Source: JANLYQ01 sp031365725
GTDB lineage: Bacteria; Actinomycetota; Actinomycetes; JACCUZ01
Length of the DNA: 16,286 bases
Direction of reading: 5' to 3'
NCBI GenBank assembly: GCA_031365725.1
Contig: JANLYQ010000054.1
Span: 1 to 16,286, forward strand
A program made the position numbers and the translations under genes. This document shows, piece by piece, positions 6,879 through 13,505 of this stretch. The notes beneath the pieces are model-generated. The model made no database searches. It saw only the letters and a list, made by a program, of their open reading frames with translations, and was not told the origin of the DNA. Position 1 is the stretch's first letter, and each line of letters begins with the position of its first letter.

Positions 6879-7681
6879 GCAGCCGAAACACCCCAGCCCT
6901 TCGCCGTACGGCGGTAGGAGTGGCGGTGCTCGGAGCCGCGCTGGCACTGACCGGATGCGGCGGCAGCTCGTCGAGCCCGACCACCGCGAGCAGCGCGACG
7001 ACCAAGGCGTCGATGGGCTCCATCACCGTGCTCGCCGCGTCCTCGCTGTCCGGTGCCTTCACCACCCTGGGTAAGGCGTTCGAGGCCCAGCACCCGGGCA
7101 GCACAGTGACGTTCAGCTTTGCCGCCAGCTCCGAGCTCGCCACCCAGGTCAGTCAGGGTGCGCCCGCGGACGTGTTCGCCTCCGCCAGCCCGGCGACCAT
7201 GACCCAGGTCAAGGCTGAGGTCGTCGGCTCGCCGGTGACCTTCGTGCGCAACACCCTGCAGATCGCAGTGCCCGCAGGCAATCCGGCGAAGGTCACCGGT
7301 CTGGCTGACTTCGCCCGGCCCCAGCTGAAGATCGCCCTCTGTGCGGCTGAGGTCCCATGTGGTGCGGCGGCCGCCAACGCCTTCGCCGCGGCGAAGATCA
7401 CCCCCAAGCCGGACACGCTCGAGCCGGACGCGAAGGCCACCCTTGCCAAGGTGGTGCTGGGCGAGGTCGACGCGGCACTCGTCTACCGCACCGATGTGCT
7501 GTCCGCGGGCAGCAAGGTCATCGGCATCGACTTTCCCGAGGCCGCCCAGGCGATCAACGACTACCCGATCGCCGTCCTCACGAATGCCAAGAACCCCAGT
7601 GGGGCCGCGGCCTTCGTCGCCCTCGTCACCTCCGCCGCTGGAGCCAAGGTGCTCTCGGCCGCCGGCTTCACGCTGCCGTGA
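6875..7681 (+). CDS. modA: Molybdate ABC transporter substrate-binding lipoprotein ModA
   Basis: A 268-residue exported lipoprotein that captures molybdate (or tungstate) for ModBC. The signal peptide has an arginine-containing n-region, a hydrophobic core (about 13-26) and a lipobox LTGC with the acylated cysteine at 28. A Ser/Thr-rich linker follows to about residue 48. The mature fold begins ITVLAASSLSGAF, and ASSELATQ and GAPADVFASAS are typical ModA ligand-pocket segments. Towards the end IDFPEAAQAINDYPIAVLTN matches the family. Start ATG 6875 overlaps the preceding stop (ATGA), with GGAG at 6866-6869, 5 nt upstream. The stop overlaps the modB GTG (GTGA, 7678-7681), so expression is translationally coupled along the operon. 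Confidence 0.95.
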   Translation: MSSRNTPALRRTAVGVAVLGAALALTGCGGSSSSPTTASSATTKASMGSITVLAASSLSGAFTTLGKAFEAQHPGSTVTFSFAASSELATQVSQGAPADVFASASPATMTQVKAEVVGSPVTFVRNTLQIAVPAGNPAKVTGLADFARPQLKIALCAAEVPCGAAAANAFAAAKITPKPDTLEPDAKATLAKVVLGEVDAALVYRTDVLSAGSKVIGIDFPEAAQAINDYPIAVLTNAKNPSGAAAFVALVTSAAGAKVLSAAGFTLP

Positions 7682-8478
7682 CCGCCCGCAGGCGCACGAC
7701 GGGTGTGCCCGGCGTCCTCGTCCCGTTCGCCGTCCTCGCCGTGCTCTTCCTCGCCCTGCCCGTCGTGGGGCTTCTGGCGCGCACGCCGTGGTCCACACTC
7801 GCCGAGGTGCTTTCACGGGACGAGTCGCGGCAGGCGCTGCGGCTCTCGCTGGTCTGCGCCACCCTCGCCACCGGACTGAGCGTGCTGCTCGGGGTGCCGC
7901 TGGCGTGGCTGTTGGCTCGTGGCGACTTCCCCGGTCGGGGTCTGCTGCGCGCGGTCGTCACGGTGCCGCTGGTGCTGCCTCCCGTGGTCGGTGGCGTGGC
8001 GCTGTTCGCTGCCCTGGGTCGCACCGGCCTGGTCGGTCGCCCGATCGACCGGTGGTTCGGCGTCTCGCTGCCCTTCACCACTGCGGCCGTCGTGGTCGCC
8101 GAAGCCTTTGTGGCTATGCCTTTTCTCGTGCTCGCTGTCGAGGGTGCACTGCGAGCCGCCGACCGCAGGTACGACGATGCGGCCGCCACGCTGGGTGCCT
8201 CTCGGTGGTACACGTTCCGACGCGTGACGCTGCCGCTTGTGTCACCCGGACTCATCGCCGGGGCCGTGCTGTGTTGGGCTAGGGCCCTTGGTGAGTTCGG
8301 CGCGACCATCACCTTCGCCGGCAGCTTTCCGGGCACCACCCAGACGATGCCGCTGCGGGTCTATCTCGCGCTGCAACAGGATCCCGCCGCGGCCGTAGCG
8401 CTCTCACTGGTGCTTCTCGTCGTCTCCCTGGTGGTGCTGGCCGCGCTGCGCGACCGGTGGCTGACGGTCACGCCATGA
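7678..8478 (+). CDS. modB: Molybdate ABC transporter permease ModB
   Basis: A 266-residue integral membrane permease forming the channel for molybdate, with about six hydrophobic segments (approximately residues 13-34, 50-75, 85-110, 125-150, 195-215, 240-258). The cytoplasmic EAA-type loop that contacts ModC is visible as ATLGASRWYTFRRVTLPL, followed by LGEFGATITFAGSFPGTTQT, typical of ModB/CysTW permeases. The reading frame is open far upstream inside modA, but GTG 7678 overlapping the modA stop (GTGA) removes that spurious extension and gives the normal ModB length. Its stop lies in ATGA (8475-8478), where a 12-codon mini-ORF begins, rather than directly overlapping modC. Confidence 0.94.
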   Translation: MTARRRTTGVPGVLVPFAVLAVLFLALPVVGLLARTPWSTLAEVLSRDESRQALRLSLVCATLATGLSVLLGVPLAWLLARGDFPGRGLLRAVVTVPLVLPPVVGGVALFAALGRTGLVGRPIDRWFGVSLPFTTAAVVVAEAFVAMPFLVLAVEGALRAADRRYDDAAATLGASRWYTFRRVTLPLVSPGLIAGAVLCWARALGEFGATITFAGSFPGTTQTMPLRVYLALQQDPAAAVALSLVLLVVSLVVLAALRDRWLTVTP

Positions 8479-8513
8479 CGCGGCTGGCCCACCCGACCCA
8501 CCTACCTCGGTGA
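8475..8513 (+). other. 12-codon bridging mini-ORF between modB and modC
   Basis: ATG 8475 overlaps the modB stop as ATGA, runs MTRLAHPTHLPR, and ends at TGA 8511-8513, which overlaps the modC GTG start as GTGA. It thus continues the chain of 4-nt start/stop overlaps seen at every other junction of this operon. No SD is visible before the modC GTG, and no other usual start exists in the modC frame after the in-frame stop at 8462-8464. Reinitiation through this mini-ORF is therefore a plausible way to load ribosomes on modC. The peptide itself probably has no function. The geometry is seen directly; the role is inferred. Confidence 0.45.
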
Positions 8514-9574
8514 GCGCCGGCCAGGGACTCGCCGCCCGGCTGCGCGTCGTACGCCCCGACTTCGTCCTCGACATCGACCTCGACGTCGCCCCGGGGGAGG
8601 TGGTGGCTCTGCTCGGGCCGAACGGGGCGGGCAAGTCCACGACGTTGCGGGCGCTGGCGGGTCTGCTGCCGCTCGACGAGGGATCGGTCCGCATCGGCGA
8701 CACCGTGGTCGAGGACACCGCGCAGGGCCTACGGACCCCTCCAGACCGGCGTCGGGTGGGCGTCGTCTTCCAGGACTACCTGCTGTTCCCGCACCTCGAC
8801 GTCCGCGAGAACGTCGCCTTCGGCCTGCGTGCCGCGGGTACCAGACGCGACGAGGCCCGGCGGCGGGCCGACGCCTGGCTGGCCCGCGTCGGGGTCAGTG
8901 AGCACGCCACCGCCCGCCCCGGTCGGCTGTCGGGGGGCCAGGCGCAGCGGGTGGCGCTGGCGCGGGCGCTCGTCACGACTCCCGACCTGCTGCTGCTCGA
9001 CGAGCCCCTCGCTGCCCTCGACGCCGGCACCCGGGTGGAGGTGCGCGCCGACCTGCGTCGCCATCTCGCCGGCTATGCAGGGGCCACGGTCGTCGTCACC
9101 CACGACGCGCTCGATGCGATGGTGCTCGCTCACCGGCTCGTGGTGCTCGACCGTGGCAACGTCGTACAGCAGGGGACGCCGCGGGAGGTCGCGACCAGGC
9201 CACGTAGCGACTACGTCGCCAGCCTCGTCGGTCTCAATCTGTTGCGCGGCCAAGCGGTGGAGGACCGCGTGACCCTCTCCGGGGGAGCGACTCTCACCTC
9301 GGTGGGCCGCGCCACCGGTGAGGTGTTCGTCGCCTTCGCCCCGGCCGCAGTCACCTTGCACCGCGTGCGGCCCGAGAGCAGTGCGCGCAACTGCTGGCCC
9401 GGTGTCGTCGACGCGATCGAGTCGCACGGCGACACGGTGCGGGTCGCCGTCGACGGGCAGGTGCCGCTGCTCTGCGACGTCACCCGTCTGGCCGTCGCCG
9501 ACCTGGCCCTCACTCCGGGTGTCGCGGTGTGGGCCAGCGTCAAGGCCACCGAGACGACCGTCTACCCGGCCTGA
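8510..9574 (+). CDS. modC: Molybdate ABC transporter ATP-binding protein ModC
   Basis: A 354-residue ATPase that powers ModB. All ABC motifs are intact: Walker A GPNGAGKST (36-44), Q-loop VVFQDYLLFPHL (86-95), signature LSGGQAQR (140-147), Walker B LLLLDEP (160-166), D-loop and switch histidine in VVVTHD (H198). A C-terminal extension from about residue 290 (ARNCWPGVVDAIESHG to the end) is a TOBE/Mop-like regulatory domain, as in ModC and related importers. GTG 8510 is the only usual start between the in-frame stop at 8462 and the conserved region. The N-terminus is short, so the first beta-strand begins almost at once (ARLRVVRPDFVLDIDLDV). It is the last gene of the mod operon; the next gene begins 33 bp later on the same strand without a clear terminator. 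Confidence 0.95.
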   Translation: MSAGQGLAARLRVVRPDFVLDIDLDVAPGEVVALLGPNGAGKSTTLRALAGLLPLDEGSVRIGDTVVEDTAQGLRTPPDRRRVGVVFQDYLLFPHLDVRENVAFGLRAAGTRRDEARRRADAWLARVGVSEHATARPGRLSGGQAQRVALARALVTTPDLLLLDEPLAALDAGTRVEVRADLRRHLAGYAGATVVVTHDALDAMVLAHRLVVLDRGNVVQQGTPREVATRPRSDYVASLVGLNLLRGQAVEDRVTLSGGATLTSVGRATGEVFVAFAPAAVTLHRVRPESSARNCWPGVVDAIESHGDTVRVAVDGQVPLLCDVTRLAVADLALTPGVAVWASVKATETTVYPA

Positions 9575-9607
9575 GTGGGCCGACCGGGCGAGGGAGAAGA
9601 TGAGCGG

Positions 9608-10183
9608 GTGACCGACCAGCAGCCGCCCGCCTCCCCTGGCGCCGCTCCGCGCAAGCGCCGCGGCCTCGAGTCCATGGGCGACATGGTGCGCTCCATGCTC
9701 GTCGTGGTGGCGATCGTGCTCGTCATCTTCGTCGTGCAGATCCGCAACGACCCGCCCTCGGCCGTACGCCGGGTGCCGGTTGCTGCGTCGTTGCAGCAGG
9801 CCCGCGTCCAGGCGCCGTACGACGTGGCGGGCCCGGTCGGACTGCCACGGACCTGGCGGGCGACCAGTGTGCGGTTCGCCAAGGCCGGCCCGGTCGTGAC
9901 ATGGCACATCGGCTATGTGACGCCGCGGGAGGACTACGCGGCACTCGAGCAGAGCAACGGGCCCGAACACAAGGTGGTCATCCAGACCGTCGCCGGCTCG
10001 CACGAGGTCGGCCGCATCGACATCGGCGGAGCGACCTGGCACAAGATGGCCGGCGGGTCTCCCGAGCCGCGCGCACTCGTGCTCTACGGCTCGGCCGCGA
10101 CCACGATCGTTGCCGGTCGCGCGTCGTGGGCCGAGCTGCGCACGCTGGCAACGGCCCTGCGGCCGGTGCTGACGCTCGACTAG
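9608..10183 (+). CDS. DUF4245-type single-pass membrane protein
   Basis: A 191-residue protein of unknown function resembling the actinobacterial DUF4245 family (Rv1100-like as I recall, which also sits next to glpX). A basic cytoplasmic N-terminus (APRKRRGLESM) leads into one hydrophobic segment, SMLVVVAIVLVIFVVQI (about 28-44). An extracytoplasmic domain of about 145 residues follows, with PVGLPRTWRATS, a central TWHIGYVTP and a GGATWHKM near the end; an anchored beta-rich domain is likely. GTG 9608 is chosen: GGGAG at 9592-9596 lies 11 nt upstream. GTG 9575 would add 11 residues directly after modC. It could be read through from the mod operon, but synteny suggests it belongs with the housekeeping genes. 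Its TAG shares a CTAG with the convergent xseB stop. Confidence 0.82.
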   Translation: MTDQQPPASPGAAPRKRRGLESMGDMVRSMLVVVAIVLVIFVVQIRNDPPSAVRRVPVAASLQQARVQAPYDVAGPVGLPRTWRATSVRFAKAGPVVTWHIGYVTPREDYAALEQSNGPEHKVVIQTVAGSHEVGRIDIGGATWHKMAGGSPEPRALVLYGSAATTIVAGRASWAELRTLATALRPVLTLD

Positions 10184-10437
10184 CGCTGCGCAGCGGGCGT
10201 CGACCCCTCAGGTCCTGTGCTGCCCGCCGCGTCGAGCCGGGCCCGGGCGCCGTCCAGCCACTGCTGGCAGACGTCGGCGAGCACTTCGCCGCGCTCCCAC
10301 AGCCCGAGCGACTCCTCCAGCGTGGCGGCTCCCGTCTCGAGCCGGCGCACCACGTCGAGCAGCTCATCGCGAGCCTGCTCGTAGGTCATCGAAGCCACAG
10401 CGGGTTCGTCGGTGGAGGTCTGCTCGGGCACGGCCAT
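10180..10437 (-). CDS. xseB: Exodeoxyribonuclease VII small subunit
   Basis: An 85-residue helical protein that assembles in several copies on XseA to form exonuclease VII, a cytoplasmic enzyme degrading single-stranded DNA to oligonucleotides in repair. The XseB signature is clear: MTYEQARDELLDVVRRLETGAATLEESL, then LWERGEVLADVCQQWLDGARARL. Both ends are low-complexity tails. Possible starts are ATG 10437, GTG 10440 and TTG 10452. ATG 10437 begins 4 nt after the xseA TAA and is preferred; there is no independent SD, so translation is probably coupled to xseA. The TAG stop uses the opposite strand of the CTAG (10180-10183) that ends the DUF4245 gene. A 12-bp perfect palindrome (10184-10195) lies just inside the 3' end. 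Confidence 0.93.
   Translation of the reverse strand: MAVPEQTSTDEPAVASMTYEQARDELLDVVRRLETGAATLEESLGLWERGEVLADVCQQWLDGARARLDAAGSTGPEGSTPAAQR
10184..10195. repeat. 12-bp perfect palindrome at a convergent gene junction
   Basis: CGCTGCGCAGCG is perfectly self-complementary. It lies 1 bp after the DUF4245 stop and inside the last codons of xseB. With no loop bases and no T-run it is a poor intrinsic terminator by textbook criteria. It might contribute to bidirectional termination or be chance in a GC-rich coding end. Confidence 0.5.
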
Positions 10438-10441
10438 CACT

Positions 10442-11674
10442 TTACGGGGCAACGACGACAGTCAGCTCGCCCTCGCCCAGACGCGCCCGCAACGTCGCAC
10501 CGCCGGCCACCTGCGCCGATCGTCGTACCACCTGACCGTGCTCGTCCTGCAGAACGGCGTAACCGCGCTCGAGGGTGGCTGCGGGGGACAGCGCCGCTGT
10601 GCGTGCGCGGACGTGGCGGAGGTTGTCCTGCGCCCGGTCGAGCCCCGCGCGCAGCATCCGACGGCTGCGTTGCCGCAGCCCGTCGAGCTCGTGCTCGCGC
10701 GGCGTCAGCAGGTTGTGCGGGTCGGCCAGCACCGGCCGGCTGCGCAGTGCGCGCAACGCGGCGTCGTCACGGTCGAGCCGTGCCGTCACCGCCGACCGGG
10801 TACGCCGCCGGAGCTGGGCAACTCGGTCCTGCTCCTCACCGACGTCGGGGACCACGCGCTTGGCGGCATCGGTCGGGGTCGAGGCGCGCAGGTCGGCGAC
10901 GAGGTCGAGCAACGGGGTGTCGGCTTCGTGCCCGATGGCGCTCACGACCGGGGTGCGGCAGGCCGCGACGGCGCGCACCATCGCCTCGTTGGAGAACGGC
11001 AGCAGGTCCTCGAGCGACCCGCCGCCGCGGGTGATGACAATGACCTCCACCTGGGGGTCGGCGTCGAGCCGAGCGATGGCCGCGTTGACCTCGGTGACGG
11101 CCTGCGGCCCTTGCACGGCAACGTTCTCGACCCGGAAGTGCACGGCAGGCCAGCGGCGGCGGCCGTTCTCCACCACGTCCTTCTCCGCTGCCGACGCGCG
11201 GCCGCAGACCACGCCGACGACCGCCGGCAGGAAGGGCAACGCCTTCTTGCGGTCGGCGGCGAACAAGCCCTCGGCGGCGAGCACGCCGCGTAGGTGCTCG
11301 AGCCGGGCGAGCAGCTCCCCGACGCCGACCTGACGCACCTGGTCGGCGACCAGCGACAGGGTGCCCCGCACGGCGTAGAACTGCGGCCGGGCGTGCACGA
11401 CGACAGTGGCGCCCTCGGTGATGGCGCCCGTCTGGGCAGTGCCACCGACGCCGCCACCGAGCCCGAGCAGGTCGACCGAGCAGGTGACGGTGAGCGACAT
11501 CTCGGCGCTCGGGTCGCGTAGCGTGAGGAACGCCGTGCGCTGGCCCGGCCGCCTGGTGAGCTGCGCCACCTGACCCTCGACCCAGACGTAGCCCAGCTTG
11601 CCGACCCACTGGGTCAGCAGCTGGCTCACCCGTCGTACGGGCACGGGGTTGTCTGCGGAAGTCTCCAGCGGCAC
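10442..11674 (-). CDS. xseA: Exodeoxyribonuclease VII large subunit
   Basis: A 410-residue catalytic subunit of exonuclease VII. The N-terminal OB-fold (about 10-100) carries VSQLLTQWVGKLGYVWVEGQV and FLTLRDPSAEMSLTV. The conserved catalytic domain contains GVVCGRASAAEKDV, VIVITRGGGSLEDLLPFSNEAM, VSAIGHEADTPLLD and ASTPTDAAK, all typical XseA signatures. The C-terminal third is arginine-rich coiled coil, ending with LERGYAVLQDEHGQVVRR. The frame is open to 11809, across ispH's start, but GTG 11674 gives the usual N-terminus. TAGCCT (11687-11682, minus strand) lies exactly 7 nt upstream of it, suggesting leaderless translation; no SD is present. xseB follows 4 nt after the TAA. The pair is divergent from ispH, as in other actinobacteria to my knowledge. 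Confidence 0.95.
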   Translation of the reverse strand: MPLETSADNPVPVRRVSQLLTQWVGKLGYVWVEGQVAQLTRRPGQRTAFLTLRDPSAEMSLTVTCSVDLLGLGGGVGGTAQTGAITEGATVVVHARPQFYAVRGTLSLVADQVRQVGVGELLARLEHLRGVLAAEGLFAADRKKALPFLPAVVGVVCGRASAAEKDVVENGRRRWPAVHFRVENVAVQGPQAVTEVNAAIARLDADPQVEVIVITRGGGSLEDLLPFSNEAMVRAVAACRTPVVSAIGHEADTPLLDLVADLRASTPTDAAKRVVPDVGEEQDRVAQLRRRTRSAVTARLDRDDAALRALRSRPVLADPHNLLTPREHELDGLRQRSRRMLRAGLDRAQDNLRHVRARTAALSPAATLERGYAVLQDEHGQVVRRSAQVAGGATLRARLGEGELTVVVAP

Positions 11675-11714
11675 GCGGGGGAGGCTATCGAGTGCGCGAC
11701 CTACGATGGAGGAC
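11675..11714. promoter_or_regulatory. Interlocked divergent leaderless promoters of xseA and ispH
   Basis: Only 40 bp separate the two start codons. Plus strand: TACGAT (11702-11707) fits TANNNT and stands 7 nt before ATG 11715 of ispH. Minus strand: TAGCCT (11687-11682) fits TANNNT and stands 7 nt before GTG 11674 of xseA. At normal spacing, each promoter's -35 region would fall on the other's -10, so polymerase could not occupy both at once. The -35 hexamers themselves are poor. A GGAGG at 11708-11712 lies only 2 nt before ATG 11715, too close for a normal SD. Confidence 0.55.
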
Positions 11715-12689
11715 ATGACGGTCCCCAAGCGCGTGCTGCTGGCTTCCCCCCGGGGATATTGCGCCGGGGTGGACCGGGCGGTGATCACCGTGGAGAAGGC
11801 GCTCGACACCTACGGCGCGCCGGTCTACGTCCGTAAGGAGATCGTCCACAACAAGCACGTGGTCGAGACGCTGCAGGACAGGGGCGCGATCTTCGTGGAG
11901 GAGAACGACGAGGTGCCGGAGGGCGCGACCGTCATCTTCTCCGCGCACGGTGTGGCACCGGTCGTGCACGAGCAGGCGGCGGCCCGGCAGCTGCGCACCA
12001 TCGATGCCACCTGCCCGCTGGTGACCAAGGTGCACCACGAGGCCCGCCGGTTCGCCCAGGACGACTACGACATCCTGCTGATCGGGCATGAGGGGCACGA
12101 AGAGGTGGTCGGCACCACGGGGGAGGCGCCCGAGCACATCCATCTCATCGACGGCCCCGAGGACGTCGCCAACGTGGTGGTCCGGGACCCCGAGCGGGTG
12201 GCGTGGCTGTCGCAGACGACGCTGTCGGTCGACGAGACCCTGGAGACGGTGCGGTTGCTGCGCGAGCGCTTCCCCGCGCTGCTCGACCCGCCCAGCGACG
12301 ACATCTGCTACGCGACCCAGAACCGTCAGGTGGCGGTGAAGGAGATCTCCGTCGGCGCCGACCTCGTGATCGTCGTGGGGTCCACGAACTCCTCCAACTC
12401 GGTGCGTCTGGTGGAGGTCGCACTGGAGATGGGCGCCAAGGACGGCCGCCTGGTGGACAAGGCGGCCGAGCTCGATGAGGCCTGGCTCGACGGGGTGTCG
12501 GTCGTCGGGCTCACCAGCGGGGCGTCGGTGCCAGAGATCCTCGTTCGGGGCGTGCTCGAGTGGCTGGCCGAGCGCGGCTACACCGACGTCCAGGAGGTGC
12601 GATCAGCCGAGGAGAGTCTGCTGTTCGCGCTGCCCCCGGAGCTGCGTCGGGACATGAAGGCCGCGGCGGCAGCATCCGCGGGAGCTTGA
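11715..12689 (+). CDS. ispH: 4-hydroxy-3-methylbut-2-enyl diphosphate reductase (IspH/LytB)
   Basis: A 324-residue [4Fe-4S] enzyme catalysing the last step of the MEP pathway, reduction of HMBPP to IPP and DMAPP. The three cluster cysteines are present: C16 (SPRGYCAGV), C100 (IDATCPLVTKVH) and C198 (DICYATQNRQ). Substrate-binding residues are also seen: H46 in HNKHVV, H78 in FSAHGV, H125-E126 in LIGHEGHEEVVGTTGE, TQNRQ, and the SxN motif in VGSTNSSNSVRL. The C-terminal tail is alanine-rich. An in-frame ATG at 11706 would add three residues (MED); ATG 11715 is preferred because a -10-like TACGAT ends exactly 7 nt upstream. It converges on the DUF6542-like gene, with a 14-bp tandem repeat array in between. 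Confidence 0.96.
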   Translation: MTVPKRVLLASPRGYCAGVDRAVITVEKALDTYGAPVYVRKEIVHNKHVVETLQDRGAIFVEENDEVPEGATVIFSAHGVAPVVHEQAAARQLRTIDATCPLVTKVHHEARRFAQDDYDILLIGHEGHEEVVGTTGEAPEHIHLIDGPEDVANVVVRDPERVAWLSQTTLSVDETLETVRLLRERFPALLDPPSDDICYATQNRQVAVKEISVGADLVIVVGSTNSSNSVRLVEVALEMGAKDGRLVDKAAELDEAWLDGVSVVGLTSGASVPEILVRGVLEWLAERGYTDVQEVRSAEESLLFALPPELRRDMKAAAAASAGA

Positions 12690-12691
12690 GC

Positions 12692-12761
12692 TCAGCGGCT
12701 GTCGGTCAGCGGCTGTCGGTCAGCGGGTCAAGGTCAGCGGGTCAAGGTCAGCGGCGCGCGG
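12692..12761. repeat. Five tandem 14-bp repeats between convergent genes
   Basis: Units start at 12692, 12706, 12720, 12734 and 12748. All begin TCAGCGG. Units 1 and 2 are identical (TCAGCGGCTGTCGG), units 3 and 4 are identical (TCAGCGGGTCAAGG), and unit 5 (TCAGCGGCGCGCGG) is the 3' end of the minus-strand gene including its stop. On the minus strand every unit ends in CCGCTGA, so the gene's terminal codons and TGA recur downstream. The AABB pattern suggests stepwise tandem duplication. No clear hairpin terminator was found in the array. Confidence 0.85.
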
Positions 12762-13260
12762 CCGCGAGGCGCAGGACGACCCGTCCCAGACCAACGAGTA
12801 GGGCGATGCCGGTGCCGGCGACGAGCAGCGGCGCGGACAGCGCAAGAGTGGTGCCGACGTCGAGGACAAGTGCTCGCGACCCGCGGTCCAGGCCACCCAA
12901 CCGCGCGAGTGAGGCGGCGGCGATGACGAAGGTCAGCGGCGGCAGCGCCAGGGTGGTGAGCAGCGAGCGGAAGCGCACGACGCCCGGCGTGGCGGCCGAG
13001 GAGATGAGGAAGGTCGCTGCAGTGCCGTAGCCCAGCGACGGCTCGCCGCGCAGGTCGATGGCGACGCCCACGGCAACGAACAGCAACGACAGCAGCACGA
13101 CAGCAGGCCCCGTCAGCCCGTGAGCGCGGGCTCGGCTCAGCAGTCCCTGCAGGCCGGTGAGCGGAGTGGAGCCGGTGCTGCGCGTGGCAGCCGGTCGGCG
13201 GACCGTCGTCACAGCTGGGAGGACGGCGGGTGCCTGGGTCGGCTCGGCGGTCGTGGTCAC
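12748..13260 (-). CDS. DUF6542-like membrane protein
   Basis: A 170-residue integral membrane protein of unknown function. After a Thr/Pro/Arg-rich cytoplasmic N-terminus of about 47 residues there are about four hydrophobic segments: AVVLLSLLFVAVGVAI, GTAATFLISSA, LLTTLALPPLTFVIAAASL, and LALSAPLLVAGTGIALLVGLG. The arrangement and the position between ispH and ychF match the actinobacterial DUF6542 family (Rv1111c-like as I recall). The frame is open up to 13413, but the extra 51 codons have only about 70 percent G/C in third positions and include a TTA. GTG 13260 is preferred, 7 nt after TACCGT (13273-13268 on the minus strand), as a leaderless start; GTG 13269 is the alternative. The family name is from memory and moderately sure. 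Confidence 0.78.
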   Translation of the reverse strand: MTTTAEPTQAPAVLPAVTTVRRPAATRSTGSTPLTGLQGLLSRARAHGLTGPAVVLLSLLFVAVGVAIDLRGEPSLGYGTAATFLISSAATPGVVRFRSLLTTLALPPLTFVIAAASLARLGGLDRGSRALVLDVGTTLALSAPLLVAGTGIALLVGLGRVVLRLAAARR

Positions 13261-13273
13261 CGCAGCCACGGTA
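13261..13273 (-). promoter_or_regulatory. Candidate leaderless -10 for the DUF6542-like gene
   Basis: TACCGT on the minus strand (13273-13268) fits TANNNT and is separated from GTG 13260 by exactly 7 nt, with no SD in between. This is the same layout as seen for the HTH-Mop gene, xseA and ispH. No good -35 is visible. Confidence 0.45.
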
Positions 13274-13420
13274 GGTGCCCGCTTACTGGGACAGCGGAGG
13301 GACACGCCGTGACGCAAGGGCGCAGAAGGACCGGGCACGGACTCGCCAACGCGGACGTGGCGACCGTCGGGTAAGCGAATTGTGGCGTCGGTCACGCAGT
13401 CCAGTGCGGCCACGCGTGCC

Positions 13421-13505
13421 GCCCAGAAATCTCCCAGATGGGCTGGGGAGGGTGCTGTCGCCGGGCGAACAGCCCGTCCCGACCCGCTCGGCCTCGGAGG
13501 TCATC
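13421..13505 (+). promoter_or_regulatory. Possibly structured leader with SD before the four-TM protein gene
   Basis: A strong SD, GGAGG at 13496-13500, lies 5 nt before ATG 13506 and fixes that start. Upstream, nested inverted repeats CCCAG (13422-13426)/CTGGG (13443-13447) and CCCA-GA-TGGG (13433-13442) could fold in RNA. CTCCC (13431-13435) could pair with GGGAG (13446-13450) instead, or with the SD. This may be a regulated leader or chance; I recognise no known riboswitch. A GGGTAA at 13369-13374 vaguely resembles a SigB/SigF-type -10, without a clear partner. Confidence 0.3.

Noticed and set aside
13261..13413. N-terminal extension of the DUF6542-like protein
   Set aside because: Part of it (IRLPDGRHVRVGE) looks superficially protein-like. 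However, its third codon positions are only about 70 percent G/C and it includes a TTA, unlike the rest of the gene, and a -10 element lies exactly 7 nt before GTG 13260.
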